Positions 30,210 through 38,435 are shown, counted from the stretch's first letter. The stretch: DNA of 64,000 bases from Arthrobacter sp. PsM3 (GCF_030433895.1 NZ_JARUXE010000023.1:1-64000), one strand, 5' to 3'. Numbers and translations: made by a program. Notes: generated from the letters alone by a model not told the origin.

Positions 30210-32725
30210 GACGCTGCCGAGAGTCCTTCGAGGTCGAACAAGGTCGGCAAGGCCTGCTTGTTTTCCTCCGCTTCGAGGTACTTCACCGAGTCGAGGAAAT
30301 ACCCGGCGTTCAGTTCGGAGCTGCGCCCCTTCCTGCCCAGCTTCAACGCCCGCAAAGGCACCGTGCCCAAGCCTCCGAACGGATCGAAGACGAGGTCGCC
30401 GGGGTTGGTGTACCGCTCGATGAGCCTGTCCACGATGTCGAACTGCAGCGGGCAAACATGCATCTGGACGTTGCGGCGCTTCTGGTCCCCGTTGAGGGTC
30501 AGCATCCGGTTCACGTCATGCCAAACATCCGGGGCCCATGACCCGGGCATCAGAGACATGAACGTGGCCGGGAGTGCGCCCTTGCCCTGCAGTGCTTCGC
30601 CGACCTTGATGTGGGATTCGTAGTCGTACACTTCCCGGAGCGTCTGGTCGGTGAACAGCCTGGACCGCTGCTCCACTGGTAGGGCGGCCAGCTCGTCGGG
30701 GGTGAGGTGCCGGTCTCCGCTCGAGCGCCAGTTGGCGTGCGCGTCGACCTGCCAGCGGGCCAGCGAGTAGTCCTCCTTTTCCTTGACCACCCGGTCGTCG
30801 GCGTAGCCCTTGGACCGGTCGGTCTGGGGCTTGTGGAAGAGCAGGATGTACTCGGGCGAACCGACGCCCATCTTGGTTCCGTCCTTGCGCATCTCGGTGT
30901 ACCCGAGGCGGTAGGTCTGGTTGTTCTCGCGGACGACGTCGGTGACGACGGTGACCATGCCCATGTAGTCGAAGCCGTGCTTGATGCCGTGGAAGAGCGC
31001 CTCGGCGTGGAAGGGGCTGACGGTGGGGATGCCGGCGCCGGTGACGTTGCCGAAGTTGATGCGGTCCTTGACGTGGCAGGCGTAGATCCGGCCAGGCTTC
31101 AGCACCTTAAGCAGCTGCGGGGTGAGGAAGTCCATCTGCGCCCAGAAGTGGTCGTTGTCGTCGGTGTGTCCGAAGTCGTTGTAGCTGGGCGTGTATTCGT
31201 AGTGGTTGCTGAAGGGGATGGAGGTGACGACCATGTCCACACTGTTTTCGTCCATGTGGTTGGTGGCTTCGTCAACGCAGTCGTTGTTGGCGAGGGTCCA
31301 GCCGTCCCCGGCCGCCTCGATGCGCTCGACTCCCATGGATCTGGTGAGCGCTTCGGTGATGGAGTTCCGGGCGAGGCCGTACGTCTTGATGATGTCGGTC
31401 ATGGTGGATGTCAACTCTCTGTGCTGCGCCCATTTGTCTTTCAGGGCGGTCACCACCTCGCCTTCGGATTCGGCGTGGATCAGGTGGACCGTGCAGGGCC
31501 GCTTCTGTCCGAAGCGTTGAATGCGGTGGCATGCCTGGATGGTGTCGTTGAATTTGTAGGTGACGCCGGCGAAGATCGCGACGTTCGCCTGCTGCAGGTT
31601 GAGGCCTTGGCCGAGCATGACGGGCTTGCCGATGAGGGCGTACGTTTCCTTGTCCCGCCACATGTCGAGGCGGCGTTCGGCTTCGTCGGTGTCGAGTGAG
31701 CCGTGGACGCTGGAGTAGGTGATCCCGGCGGCTTTGAGCGCAGCCTCAATGGCGGACTGTTCGTCGTTCAGGTCGCACCAGAGGATGATCTGCCCGTCGT
31801 CCTTGGCGTGGTGCTTGGTGACCATGTCGAGGAGCTTCCCGATGCGGGCCGGGAGGCTGTCGCGCTTCTCTTTCGCGACGCCCTGTAGGTCCTTGGCGCC
31901 GCCGCGGAAGAGCCGCACCTGGCCGTCACGGTCTACCCCGGCGGTGGAGTGGTCGACGGGGACCTCGCACCAGTCGATGGCCAGCGGTGGCAGGTCGTAT
32001 CCTTCATCGGAGTAGCCGAGGTCGGATGGCTTCTGGAGGAAGATCGACCACGAGTTCAGCCACATGAAGAACTCTTCCCGTTTGTGCGGGTAGAGGGTCA
32101 GGTTGTTCGCCTGTGTGGAGTCGCGCTGGAACCATCGGGTGAGTGCCTGGCCGGTGTCCATGACGCCAAGGAACCCGGCGTAGTGGATGAGTTCCTTGTA
32201 CCGGTTCGGGGATGGGGTGGCGGTGGCCACGAACCGGTAGGGGACGTTGGCGAAGAGGCTGAGGAACGTCTGGTAGGTCTTGGATCCGAAGCTGCGCAAC
32301 ACCCCGGCTTCGTCCAGTGAGACGGCGGTGAAGAGGTCGATGTCGAGCTTCCCGTCGCGGACGGTCTCGTAGTTGGTGATGTAGATGCCGTCCCCGGCCA
32401 TGTCCTCGGCACGGCGGATGAAGGTCACGTCGATGTCGAGCATGTGGCCGTCGCGGATGAACTCGCCGCGGACGCCGAGCGGGGCGATGATCAAGGCCCG
32501 GCCGCCAGCGTGCGCCAGGGTGAGCTTCAGCGTTTCGAGCTGCATGACGGACTTGCCCATGCCGAACGCGGCGAAGATTGCCCGGCGGCCACCCTCAACA
32601 GCCCAGCGGACGATGTCGCGCTGGTGGTCTTTGAGGATGGGGTTAACGGCCGTGGCTGGTACGGGCTGCCCGTAGTCGCGTTCGAAGTCGGCTTTGGCTT
32701 TCAGGAACTCGGTGTAGTCGCTCAC
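30206..32725 (-). CDS. SNF2-type helicase fused to a DNA methyltransferase
   Basis: The start is a GTG at 32725 with AGGAGG six bases upstream, giving 839 residues. The N-terminal half is an SF2/SNF2 ATPase: Walker A at 52-60 (AAFGMGKSV), motif II DEAG at 138-141, motif III ATATPSP, and motif VI ACHRIQRFGQKRP at 398-410. The C-terminal half is a beta-class methyltransferase: motif IV TSIPFSNHYEY at about 501-511 and motif I DPFGGLGTVPL at 781. Order IV before I is the beta class, usual for N6-adenine or N4-cytosine methylation. The two parts share one frame, so it is a genuine fusion. Confidence 0.88.
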   Translation of the reverse strand: MSDYTEFLKAKADFERDYGQPVPATAVNPILKDHQRDIVRWAVEGGRRAIFAAFGMGKSVMQLETLKLTLAHAGGRALIIAPLGVRGEFIRDGHMLDIDVTFIRRAEDMAGDGIYITNYETVRDGKLDIDLFTAVSLDEAGVLRSFGSKTYQTFLSLFANVPYRFVATATPSPNRYKELIHYAGFLGVMDTGQALTRWFQRDSTQANNLTLYPHKREEFFMWLNSWSIFLQKPSDLGYSDEGYDLPPLAIDWCEVPVDHSTAGVDRDGQVRLFRGGAKDLQGVAKEKRDSLPARIGKLLDMVTKHHAKDDGQIILWCDLNDEQSAIEAALKAAGITYSSVHGSLDTDEAERRLDMWRDKETYALIGKPVMLGQGLNLQQANVAIFAGVTYKFNDTIQACHRIQRFGQKRPCTVHLIHAESEGEVVTALKDKWAQHRELTSTMTDIIKTYGLARNSITEALTRSMGVERIEAAGDGWTLANNDCVDEATNHMDENSVDMVVTSIPFSNHYEYTPSYNDFGHTDDNDHFWAQMDFLTPQLLKVLKPGRIYACHVKDRINFGNVTGAGIPTVSPFHAEALFHGIKHGFDYMGMVTVVTDVVRENNQTYRLGYTEMRKDGTKMGVGSPEYILLFHKPQTDRSKGYADDRVVKEKEDYSLARWQVDAHANWRSSGDRHLTPDELAALPVEQRSRLFTDQTLREVYDYESHIKVGEALQGKGALPATFMSLMPGSWAPDVWHDVNRMLTLNGDQKRRNVQMHVCPLQFDIVDRLIERYTNPGDLVFDPFGGLGTVPLRALKLGRKGRSSELNAGYFLDSVKYLEAEENKQALPTLFDLEGLSAAS

Positions 32726-32922
32726 TATGTCCTCCTGTTCTGTCCGCGTCGTTCGCGGGTGATGTTGCGGATGGCGGTGTCGCCGGTGGGGTCGCGGATG
32801 GTGCGTGTGGCGCGGTGGTTGGCGTCGTCCTGGGCTTGCGCTTCCCGGTGGTGTTCGCATCGGTGCCGGGAGAGGCAGATGCCGTGCGGGCCCTTGCAGA
32901 GGGCGCAGCAGTTGTCCCTCAT
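32725..32922 (-). CDS. Small Cys/His-rich protein
   Basis: The 65-residue protein (MRDNCCALCKGPHGICLSRHRCEHH) has a zinc-binding N-terminus with several Cys and His, then a basic, Arg-rich helix. It overlaps the helicase-methyltransferase start (TAGTG). Such small zinc proteins are frequent in actinophage early regions; function unknown. Confidence 0.6.
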   Translation of the reverse strand: MRDNCCALCKGPHGICLSRHRCEHHREAQAQDDANHRATRTIRDPTGDTAIRNITRERRGQNRRT

Positions 32923-33194
32923 GCGGTCGGCTCGTACAGGACTGTGGCGGGCGTGTACTTTGCCATGCGGCCATGCGTCATAGCCGCGGTTTCGTAGCTG
33001 CACCACAGGCCGTGGCGAAGCTGCGCGACATCGCCGGCCGAGTCGATAAGGACCGATCCCTCGGGGAGCGCGGCGACTTCGTCCCGGGTCGTCACGGTGC
33101 GGGGCTTGGTGTACCCGGCGGCGAGGATGGCGTCGGCGGCACGAGGGGCTGTCTTGCCGAGGATCAGCGTCGTCAGTTCGCCGCGGGCGCTCAT
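32919..33194 (-). CDS. Small hypothetical protein
   Basis: The 91-residue protein (MSARGELTTLILGKTAPRAADAILAAGYTKPRT) is mixed alpha/beta with a beta end (ATVLYEPTA). It is coupled to both neighbours. Function unknown. Confidence 0.6.
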   Translation of the reverse strand: MSARGELTTLILGKTAPRAADAILAAGYTKPRTVTTRDEVAALPEGSVLIDSAGDVAQLRHGLWCSYETAAMTHGRMAKYTPATVLYEPTA

Positions 33195-33499
33195 GCAGCA
33201 TCAGCGCGCTTGGTTATATTTGCCTCGATGAGGTCCGGCCGGAAGCCTGACCAGTGCGCGTCGCCTTCGACTGCTGAGACGAACACGACTGGCGCTTGGA
33301 GGTAGCCGAGGCCGCCGTCGGCGACGTCGCGGGTGATGAAGTCCCGGGCCGTCGGGTCCTCGGTGATGTCGACCTTCAGGTAGTGGACGTCGTCTCGGTC
33401 GAGCATGCGGAAGGTCTGCGTGCACTGGACGCAGTTTGGTTTCGTATAGACCACCGTGGCGACACCTTCGCGCGACTGGAGTTCTTGTGCGTGGTTCAT
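33191..33499 (-). CDS. NrdH-like glutaredoxin
   Basis: From the ATG at 33499 the product is 102 residues with the redox motif CVQC inside VVYTKPNCVQCTQTFRML, then a thioredoxin-fold pattern (VHYLKVDITEDP; APVVFV). NrdH proteins donate electrons to class Ib ribonucleotide reductase. No reductase gene is in the window, so it may serve the host enzyme during replication. Confidence 0.85.
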   Translation of the reverse strand: MNHAQELQSREGVATVVYTKPNCVQCTQTFRMLDRDDVHYLKVDITEDPTARDFITRDVADGGLGYLQAPVVFVSAVEGDAHWSGFRPDLIEANITKRADAA

Positions 33500-33518
33500 G
33501 GGTTTCCTTCGGGGTGGT

Positions 33519-33583
33519 GCGGCGCCCGGCCGGGGGAGTGGCCGGGCGCCGCGGGGCATGAAAAAAGGCCCTCATGGGGCCTT
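33519..33583 (-). terminator. Two stem-loops after the SSB gene
   Basis: The first on the minus strand (AAGGCCC with GGGCCTT, arms near 33565-33571 and 33577-33583) is followed by a T run, so it fits a Rho-independent terminator of the SSB transcript. A second 13-bp GC stem (33519-33531 with 33540-33552) lies just before the NrdH-like gene. Confidence 0.68.
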
Positions 33584-33599
33584 GGGTGGTGGTGGTGGG

Positions 33600-34085
33600 T
33601 TATCCCCAGCCGCCGGGGCTGGTGGACTGGTTGGTGGGCTGGTCTCCCCAGCCGCCGCCGACGGCCGGTTCGTTGCCGCCCCAGTTGCCGCCGTCTTGCT
33701 GCTCGGGCGCCTCGTTGGCCGCGTAGGCCTGTCCATGGAAGGTGAGGTCCTTGCCGATGGACTCGACTCGGATCTCGTCGACGGAACGCTTCTCGCCTTC
33801 CTTCGTCTCGTACTCGCGGGTGACCAGCTCGCCGTAGACGATGACGTTGTCCGACTTCTTGAGCAGGTTGGCGATGTTCTGGGCGCGGGCCAGCTTGCCC
33901 TGGTCCCATGCCGAGCAGCGCCAGAACTTGGTGGGCTGGTCTTTCCACTCGTTGGCCTGCTTGTCGAACTTCTGGGCCCGGACTGCGACGGTGAAGTTCG
34001 TGACGGCGGATCCAGACGGCGCGTACCGCAGCTCGGGGTCAGCGGTCAGCCGGCCCTTGATGGTGAGGTATGTTTCCTGGCTCAT
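33600..34085 (-). CDS. ssb: Single-stranded DNA-binding protein
   Basis: The 161-residue protein has an OB-fold N-terminus (TYLTIKGRLTADPELRYAPSGSAVTNFTVAVRA; VYGELVTREYETKEGEKRSVDEIRVESIG) and a Gly/Asn-rich tail. It lacks the acidic DDDIPF tip of cellular SSB and ends SPGGWG, so it may not recruit host partners in the usual way. Its start overlaps the ATPase gene by four bases. Confidence 0.92.
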   Translation of the reverse strand: MSQETYLTIKGRLTADPELRYAPSGSAVTNFTVAVRAQKFDKQANEWKDQPTKFWRCSAWDQGKLARAQNIANLLKKSDNVIVYGELVTREYETKEGEKRSVDEIRVESIGKDLTFHGQAYAANEAPEQQDGGNWGGNEPAVGGGWGDQPTNQSTSPGGWG

Positions 34086-35308
34086 ACCTTGACCTCGCCG
34101 TCTTCGATGATGATGCCGCGGCCGTTGCCGTCCCCGACCATTTCGATCCAGACCTGAAAGTCGTTCTCCTTGGCAACGGCCTCGACGAGCGCGAGGTTGT
34201 CGGAGTCGAGGAGAGATCCGTCGGCGATGCGGATGACGCGCAGCTTGGGGTTGAGGGCGATGGCCATGGCGAGACTGGCCCGCAGCTGCTCGGCGCCCGA
34301 CGCCTGGCGGAACGGAATGCCGTTGAGCAGCACTCCGGTCTCATCGAATCCGAGCGGGAGTCCACCGGGGAAGCTTGCCTTGGCCAGCCCGTCAGTTTTC
34401 TGTCGGTCGATCTCGGCGATCTTGGCTGTCAGATCTTCGACCCGTTGCTGCGCCGCGCTCCATGCGTCGGATGCCCGGATCCAGGATTCGAAGGTGCGCA
34501 CGTCGGCGTTGATCTGCTCGGCGTTGTCGATCTGCGACTGGATCACTTCGAGCGATCGGTCGCTCATGTCGTCAGCTGCGCGGATCTGCTCGATCTCGGC
34601 TTCGGCGAGTTCGCGGCGAATGTCGGCCAGCTTCGCAAGGGTGGCAGTTTCCGCCGCCTTCAGGGCGTCGACGGCCTGGTCCGTGCGGTTGAGCCGCAGC
34701 TGCTCGGCTTCGGTGTTGCGGTAGGCGGTGAGCAGATCGTTCACGCTGACGGGCTTCAGGTCCGCCATCTCGGGGGTGACTGGGATCGAGGCGGCCGCCG
34801 CCTGCAGGTTCTTCGCCTCGCGCTTGATGTCGGTGCGTGCGTCGAATGATGCAGCCCGTTCGGCGGCCAGCTTGTTCAGGTCGAAGGGGAGGTCGACGAG
34901 GTCGAGGAGGGTGGCGAGCTGGTCACGGTCGGACAGCTGCGTGAACGCGAGCGGGTCGAGGGAGAGCTTGCCGAGCAGGTCGTCCAGCTTCGCCTGGCCT
35001 TTCGGGTAGACGGCGCCGTCGGGGGACTTGACGGTGAGCGTGGACCCGGACGGGGTGAAGCGGCGGGTGACGATGAGGTCTTCGGTCTCCAGCACGATCT
35101 CGGCCCGGTCCTCGCCATCCCGGATCGGCTTCGGCGTGGTCTTCGCATTCACGCCACCGAGGGCCGCGGTGATGGAGTCGAGGATGGACGTCTTGCCCTG
35201 CCCGTTCTTGCCAGCCACGATGACGAGGTTCCCGTCCGGGTCCGGGGCGATCTCAACAGCCTTGAGCCTTTTGTAGTTCGTGGATTCGAGTCGGATTATC
35301 TTGCTCAT
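34082..35308 (-). CDS. RecF/SMC-like AAA ATPase
   Basis: The 408-residue protein opens MSKIIRLESTNYKRLKAVEI and has Walker A GKNGQGKTS (residues 34-42), a central coiled coil (about 160-300) and a C-terminal ATPase half (GAEQLRASLAMAIAL signature, then VIRIADGSLLDSDN). This is the RecF/RecN/SbcC-type layout for DNA repair. It sits next to a recombination exonuclease and SSB, so a role in phage recombination is inferred. Confidence 0.82.
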   Translation of the reverse strand: MSKIIRLESTNYKRLKAVEIAPDPDGNLVIVAGKNGQGKTSILDSITAALGGVNAKTTPKPIRDGEDRAEIVLETEDLIVTRRFTPSGSTLTVKSPDGAVYPKGQAKLDDLLGKLSLDPLAFTQLSDRDQLATLLDLVDLPFDLNKLAAERAASFDARTDIKREAKNLQAAAASIPVTPEMADLKPVSVNDLLTAYRNTEAEQLRLNRTDQAVDALKAAETATLAKLADIRRELAEAEIEQIRAADDMSDRSLEVIQSQIDNAEQINADVRTFESWIRASDAWSAAQQRVEDLTAKIAEIDRQKTDGLAKASFPGGLPLGFDETGVLLNGIPFRQASGAEQLRASLAMAIALNPKLRVIRIADGSLLDSDNLALVEAVAKENDFQVWIEMVGDGNGRGIIIEDGEVKV

Positions 35309-35856
35309 GCGTTGGGTTCCTTTGCGGAGTTGCGGATGTAGGTGAGGGTGGCGTCGTCGGCGCCGGATGCTTTGGCGTCATCCCAGATGGCCCGGAGTGA
35401 TGTGGGGTCGCCGGCGGCTCCGTCTGCGAGGGCTTTCCAGTCCTTGTCGGGCGAGCTCGTCACCGGGGCGGCATCAGGCAGGGGTTGCACGGTGTACGTC
35501 CGGCGCTGTCCACGGGCCACCGTGATAGGCACATTCAGGGGCTTGGTGCCGATGTGTGACAGGTGCGAGATCCGGATGCCGCCGGGGACCTCCTTGCCGA
35601 ACCGGACGTTCGCATCCTTGAAGAGCGTCACCCGCCGGCCGATCCATGCATCCGCTTCATCGCCCCATGCGTTCATGAGGACACGGAGCATGCCCAGCGG
35701 TGGACGCCAGGCGCGGCCTTCGCCCTCGACGAGCTCGATGTCATATTTCTGCTCGGCAGCGCCGTCCTTCACTCCGGAGACTGTGAATGTGCGGGGCCCG
35801 CCGGTGAAATCGTCAGCGTTCCACTGGTCCGAGCGTGGTTCTGCGGTGATTTTCAA
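35305..35856 (-). CDS. Recombination-module partner protein, function unclear
   Basis: The 183-residue protein (MKITAEPRSDQWNADDFTGGPRTFTVSGV) is beta-rich in the first two thirds and has a helical end (WKALADGAAGDPTSLRAIWDDAKASG). It overlaps both the ATPase and the exonuclease genes by four bases. The position between exonuclease and ATPase fits an annealing or mediator role but no such motif is seen. Confidence 0.6.
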   Translation of the reverse strand: MKITAEPRSDQWNADDFTGGPRTFTVSGVKDGAAEQKYDIELVEGEGRAWRPPLGMLRVLMNAWGDEADAWIGRRVTLFKDANVRFGKEVPGGIRISHLSHIGTKPLNVPITVARGQRRTYTVQPLPDAAPVTSSPDKDWKALADGAAGDPTSLRAIWDDAKASGADDATLTYIRNSAKEPNA

Positions 35857-36674
35857 AGCTTCAACTCCAGTTCGAGGTAGTGGTCGATTCGTTCGGTCAT
35901 GGGCATGTCAGCGGTGGCGGCCAGATAGGTGCTCACCATTTCGGTGGCTTCCTTCTCAAGCCAGGCCGCGGCTTCGATGATCGCTTCCCGCCATTCAGGG
36001 TTGGGGTAGACGCGTTTCGTCCAGAGCTTCATGCCTCCGGAGTAGCTGGTGTAGTCGATCCATGCCCGGCCGGAGACAAGCAGCCCGGTTTGGAGTTGCG
36101 CCATGTTCTCGGCCGGCACCTCATTGGCGAGGACGGTTTTGAGCTGAATTTTCTGGGCCCGGCTCTTGATTTCGATCAGGCCGTCTTCACCAACGAGTCC
36201 GTCCGGTGAGTACCCGATCTTGAAGCCTTCGAAGTCTCGGACCATGAACCCGAGTTCGGTGACGGGTGCGTGGTGTTCGGAGTAGGCGTCTCTGGCGTAG
36301 GGCTCGTCCAGGGTTCCGCGCTCCATGGCCCGCGAAGTCTGTACGGGTTCGACGTGGCCGGTGATCCGTTCGGCTGCGAGCGTCAGTACGAGGCCGCGCG
36401 CCGTGTCACTGGTGCGGTCTACGGTGATCACCTTGTCCAGTTCGCGTGCCGCTGCTGCGCGGGCCGGGTGGAGTGTTTTCAGCGGGCCCGGTGAGCGCTT
36501 CCCGATGCATGGTTCGGCCGCCGATGCATCACATTCCGGGCAGTCGGTTTCTATCGCCGACGGCTGCCGGGAAGTGACGAGCAGGCCGACGACGGATGCG
36601 GTCACTAGGCCGCACCGTTCAGCTAGCCACTCGGGCGACCCTTGCTCTAGGTCTTCGTAAACTTTCAGGCTCAA
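35853..36674 (-). CDS. YqaJ / lambda exonuclease-like recombinase
   Basis: A TTG at 36674 with GGGGAG six bases upstream gives 273 residues (LSLKVYEDLEQGSPEWLAERCG). The PD-(D/E)XK core shows EWLAERCGLVTAS, KIGYSPDGLVGEDGLIEIKSRAQ and later ENMAQLQTGLLVSGRAWIDYTSY. The lambda-type enzyme digests one strand to feed annealing proteins. An ATG 39 bases upstream lies inside a terminator hairpin, so it is less likely. An internal Cys group (CPECDASAAEPCIG) is inserted near residue 45, an unusual feature. Confidence 0.85.
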   Translation of the reverse strand: MSLKVYEDLEQGSPEWLAERCGLVTASVVGLLVTSRQPSAIETDCPECDASAAEPCIGKRSPGPLKTLHPARAAAARELDKVITVDRTSDTARGLVLTLAAERITGHVEPVQTSRAMERGTLDEPYARDAYSEHHAPVTELGFMVRDFEGFKIGYSPDGLVGEDGLIEIKSRAQKIQLKTVLANEVPAENMAQLQTGLLVSGRAWIDYTSYSGGMKLWTKRVYPNPEWREAIIEAAAWLEKEATEMVSTYLAATADMPMTERIDHYLELELKL

Positions 36675-36699
36675 CGTGTTCTCCCCATAGGTAGGTACG

Positions 36700-36725
36700 A
36701 AAAAGGCGCCCATATTAGGCGCCTT
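36700..36725 (-). terminator. Minus-strand terminator ahead of the exonuclease gene
   Basis: An 8-bp stem (AAGGCGCC with GGCGCCTT) is followed on the minus strand by a T run. It ends the small-gene transcript about 26 bases before the exonuclease start, implying a new promoter or antitermination for that gene. Confidence 0.7.
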
Positions 36726-36740
36726 GCGAGGTGATTTTCT

Positions 36741-36857
36741 TTAGTCAGTCGTTTCCGGTTCCCCGTGCAGTCCGCACTCAGGGTCAGTTGGCCGCGGCCG
36801 CCGCGGGTCGTAGACGGATCGTGGGCATGTGCACCCTAGAGCCCGCATGATGGGCAT
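36741..36857 (-). CDS. Tiny Cys-containing protein
   Basis: A 38-residue frame opens at ATG 36857 (MPIMRALGCTCPRSVYDPRRPRPTDPECGLHGEP), reading CTCP, then YDP and PTDPECGLHG, a zinc-knuckle-like pattern common in small actinophage proteins. It starts inside the previous small frame. Too short for a certain call. Confidence 0.5.
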   Translation of the reverse strand: MPIMRALGCTCPRSVYDPRRPRPTDPECGLHGEPETTD

Positions 36858-36967
36858 GCCCCGCCTTCGACGTGGACCTTGTCGACGCGCCTGCACCGGA
36901 TGAGGCGGCGGGTGTGGATGGCGGCGACAAGTTCGCGGTCGGGTGCGTCGTCGTTAGCGGCGGGCAT
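36836..36967 (-). CDS. Tiny zinc-ribbon-like protein
   Basis: A 43-residue frame (MPAANDDAPDRELVAAIHTRRLIRCRRV...ACPSCGL) has a CR and CPSC pair. Its start overlaps the previous gene's stop by 14 bases. Supported by the tight chain, not by homology. Confidence 0.5.
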   Translation of the reverse strand: MPAANDDAPDRELVAAIHTRRLIRCRRVDKVHVEGGACPSCGL

Positions 36968-37136
36968 TCGGCTTACCTCCCTTGTGGATTAGCGCTGGCC
37001 TATTGTGATCGGCGCGTGCCCATCCGCAGCGGATGCAGTAGTGGGTGAAGTAGTACTCGAATCTCGCGCAAATGGGGCCGGGGGTTTGGCAGATGCATTC
37101 TTGGTTACTGCATCCGCCGCGTGGGTTGTAGGTCAT
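36954..37136 (-). CDS. Small Cys-rich protein
   Basis: From the ATG at 37136 (ATGA overlap with the previous stop) the product has 60 residues with several Cys (CSNQECICQTPGPICARFEYYFTHYCIRCGW). This spacing suggests zinc binding. Function unknown. Confidence 0.58.
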   Translation of the reverse strand: MTYNPRGGCSNQECICQTPGPICARFEYYFTHYCIRCGWARADHNRPALIHKGGKPNARR

Positions 37137-37393
37137 GCGAGCCACTTCTTCCTGAGAGCTGCGGCCTTGCGTCCGTGCGCCCTTAGTGCCGCGCGCCTCT
37201 TGAGATCAAGCGCGCGCTCTGTGGCACTCTCGAACTCCCGGTCAAATGCTTCTAGTGCATCCTGGTAGCGCCAACCCACATCGCGCATCCCCTCCAGGTC
37301 GTCAACCTGCCAACTTGTGAGCCGGTCACGTTCGAGCATGTGCCGGGCCGCGAGGATACCGAACCGGATCCGCTGGGCCTGATAAGCGTTCAT
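37133..37393 (-). CDS. Helical hypothetical protein
   Basis: The 86-residue protein (MNAYQAQRIRFGILAARHMLERDRLTSWQVDDLEGM) is helical and ends in a basic stretch (RRAALRAHGRKAAALRKKWLA). Overlap with the next gene supports the start. Function unknown. Confidence 0.55.
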   Translation of the reverse strand: MNAYQAQRIRFGILAARHMLERDRLTSWQVDDLEGMRDVGWRYQDALEAFDREFESATERALDLKRRAALRAHGRKAAALRKKWLA

Positions 37394-37395
37394 GG

Positions 37396-37620
37396 TCAGT
37401 CTCTCCAGTAGTAGGGTCGCGTCCCGTCCGGCAGGACCGCGGGGGCGATGCTGCACCACCACGTGTGGTCGGACTGCACTTTGCACTCGGGGCAGCCGGG
37501 CCGGTTCGGGAAGTGGGCGGCGCACTCCGGGTCCGGCTCCATCATTGACGCGGGCTCAACGGCGCCGCCGTGTGTGGTCCAGGTGCTTGGATCGGTCACG
37601 GTGCAGGTGCAGTCGCTCAT
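37396..37620 (-). CDS. Small Cys-rich hypothetical protein
   Basis: From the ATG at 37620 the 74-residue protein (MSDCTCTVTDPSTWTTHGG) contains DPECAAHFPNRPGCPECK, a zinc-knuckle-like pattern, and ends in WWCSIAPAVLPDGTRPYYWRD. Part of the overlapping chain. Function unknown. Confidence 0.55.
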   Translation of the reverse strand: MSDCTCTVTDPSTWTTHGGAVEPASMMEPDPECAAHFPNRPGCPECKVQSDHTWWCSIAPAVLPDGTRPYYWRD

Positions 37621-37715
37621 GCCCTTGCCTTCCACTGGTAGTGCCGGCCGGGGACCAGCTGCTCACCGAAGAAGCAGGCGAGGCGGCGGCGGAACGTCCA
37701 CCGTGCCGCCCTCAT
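37617..37715 (-). CDS. Micro-ORF, 32 residues
   Basis: ATG 37715 overlaps the stop of the preceding gene (ATGAG) and its TGA overlaps the next ATG. The product (MRAARWTFRRRLACFFGEQL) is basic and aromatic. Only the coupling supports it. Confidence 0.42.
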   Translation of the reverse strand: MRAARWTFRRRLACFFGEQLVPGRHYQWKARA

Positions 37716-38077
37716 CGGGTGGCCTCGTGCAGGACTGTTGCCGGAAGACCGAACTCAGCGAAGAACGTGATGCTGTAGGACTCATCAGCTTCGTCGTCGT
37801 CACTAAAAAGAGGCTCGACGTACTTCTGGCGGCCGGGACCGACGTAGTGCTCGACCTTCATCGGACCTCCGCTGGGGCTGTCGATGATCGCGGGGAGTTT
37901 CAGCGCGTCGAGTTCTGCGGCTGTGGTGATCGTTCGGGGCTGGGCGGCCTTGAGGGCCGCCGCGTCACGGTCGATCCGGGCCACGAGCTCGCGGACGACG
38001 GTGCCGGACACGCTCTCGTTCCGGCGGGCCGCCGCCCGGGCGAAAGCAAGGTAAGAGGGTTCTTCGGTGATGCTCAT
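37712..38077 (-). CDS. Hypothetical early protein
   Basis: The 121-residue product (MSITEEPSYLAFARAAARRNESVSG) has a helical N-terminus, then a middle segment LPAIIDSPSGGPMKVEHYVGPG and a beta end (YSITFFAEFGLPATVLHEATR). Start supported by overlap. Function unknown. Confidence 0.58.
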   Translation of the reverse strand: MSITEEPSYLAFARAAARRNESVSGTVVRELVARIDRDAAALKAAQPRTITTAAELDALKLPAIIDSPSGGPMKVEHYVGPGRQKYVEPLFSDDDEADESYSITFFAEFGLPATVLHEATR

Positions 38078-38244
38078 GCGGTCCTTCGTTCGTTGTCGGT
38101 GGATAGCTCCAGTGCGGCGTCGGCGATGATTTGGAGATCCGGGACGATTGGGCTGGTTGGGTCGGCGGCAATGCGTTCGAGCAGCACCTCTCGGCAGCGC
38201 GTAGCGGCCTTCACGATGCACTCGGCCGATTGGAGGTCGATCAT
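38074..38244 (-). CDS. Small helical protein
   Basis: The 56-residue protein (MIDLQSAECIVKAATRCREVLLERIAAD) has two Cys and is otherwise helical. ATGA coupling at both ends. Function unknown. Confidence 0.5.
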   Translation of the reverse strand: MIDLQSAECIVKAATRCREVLLERIAADPTSPIVPDLQIIADAALELSTDNERRTA

Positions 38245-38435
38245 GATCCGTACCTGCTCTCGAGGCGGTGTTCTTCCCACTGGCCCTCGGCGTACGCGTC
38301 TGCCTGGTCCTGCGCGATCGCGGCCAAGCACTCCATGCACTCGTCGCAGTCGCCGTCCTCGCACTGCTCTTCGTCGTCAGGCGGGAGCAAGTTCTCCCAA
38401 GCGCGCTGGGCTGACTCAAAACCGGGGATGCTCAT
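38241..38435 (-). CDS. Small acidic Cys-rich protein
   Basis: From the ATG at 38435 the 64-residue protein has EEQCEDGDCDECMECLAAIA, an acidic Cys cluster. Overlap with both neighbours supports it. Function unknown. Confidence 0.52.
   Translation of the reverse strand: MSIPGFESAQRAWENLLPPDDEEQCEDGDCDECMECLAAIAQDQADAYAEGQWEEHRLESRYGS

Noticed and set aside
30707-31699. 330-residue plus-strand Val-rich frame
   Set aside because: It is opposite the helicase-methyltransferase, has the Val/Gly/Asp-rich composition of a shadow, and no start signal.
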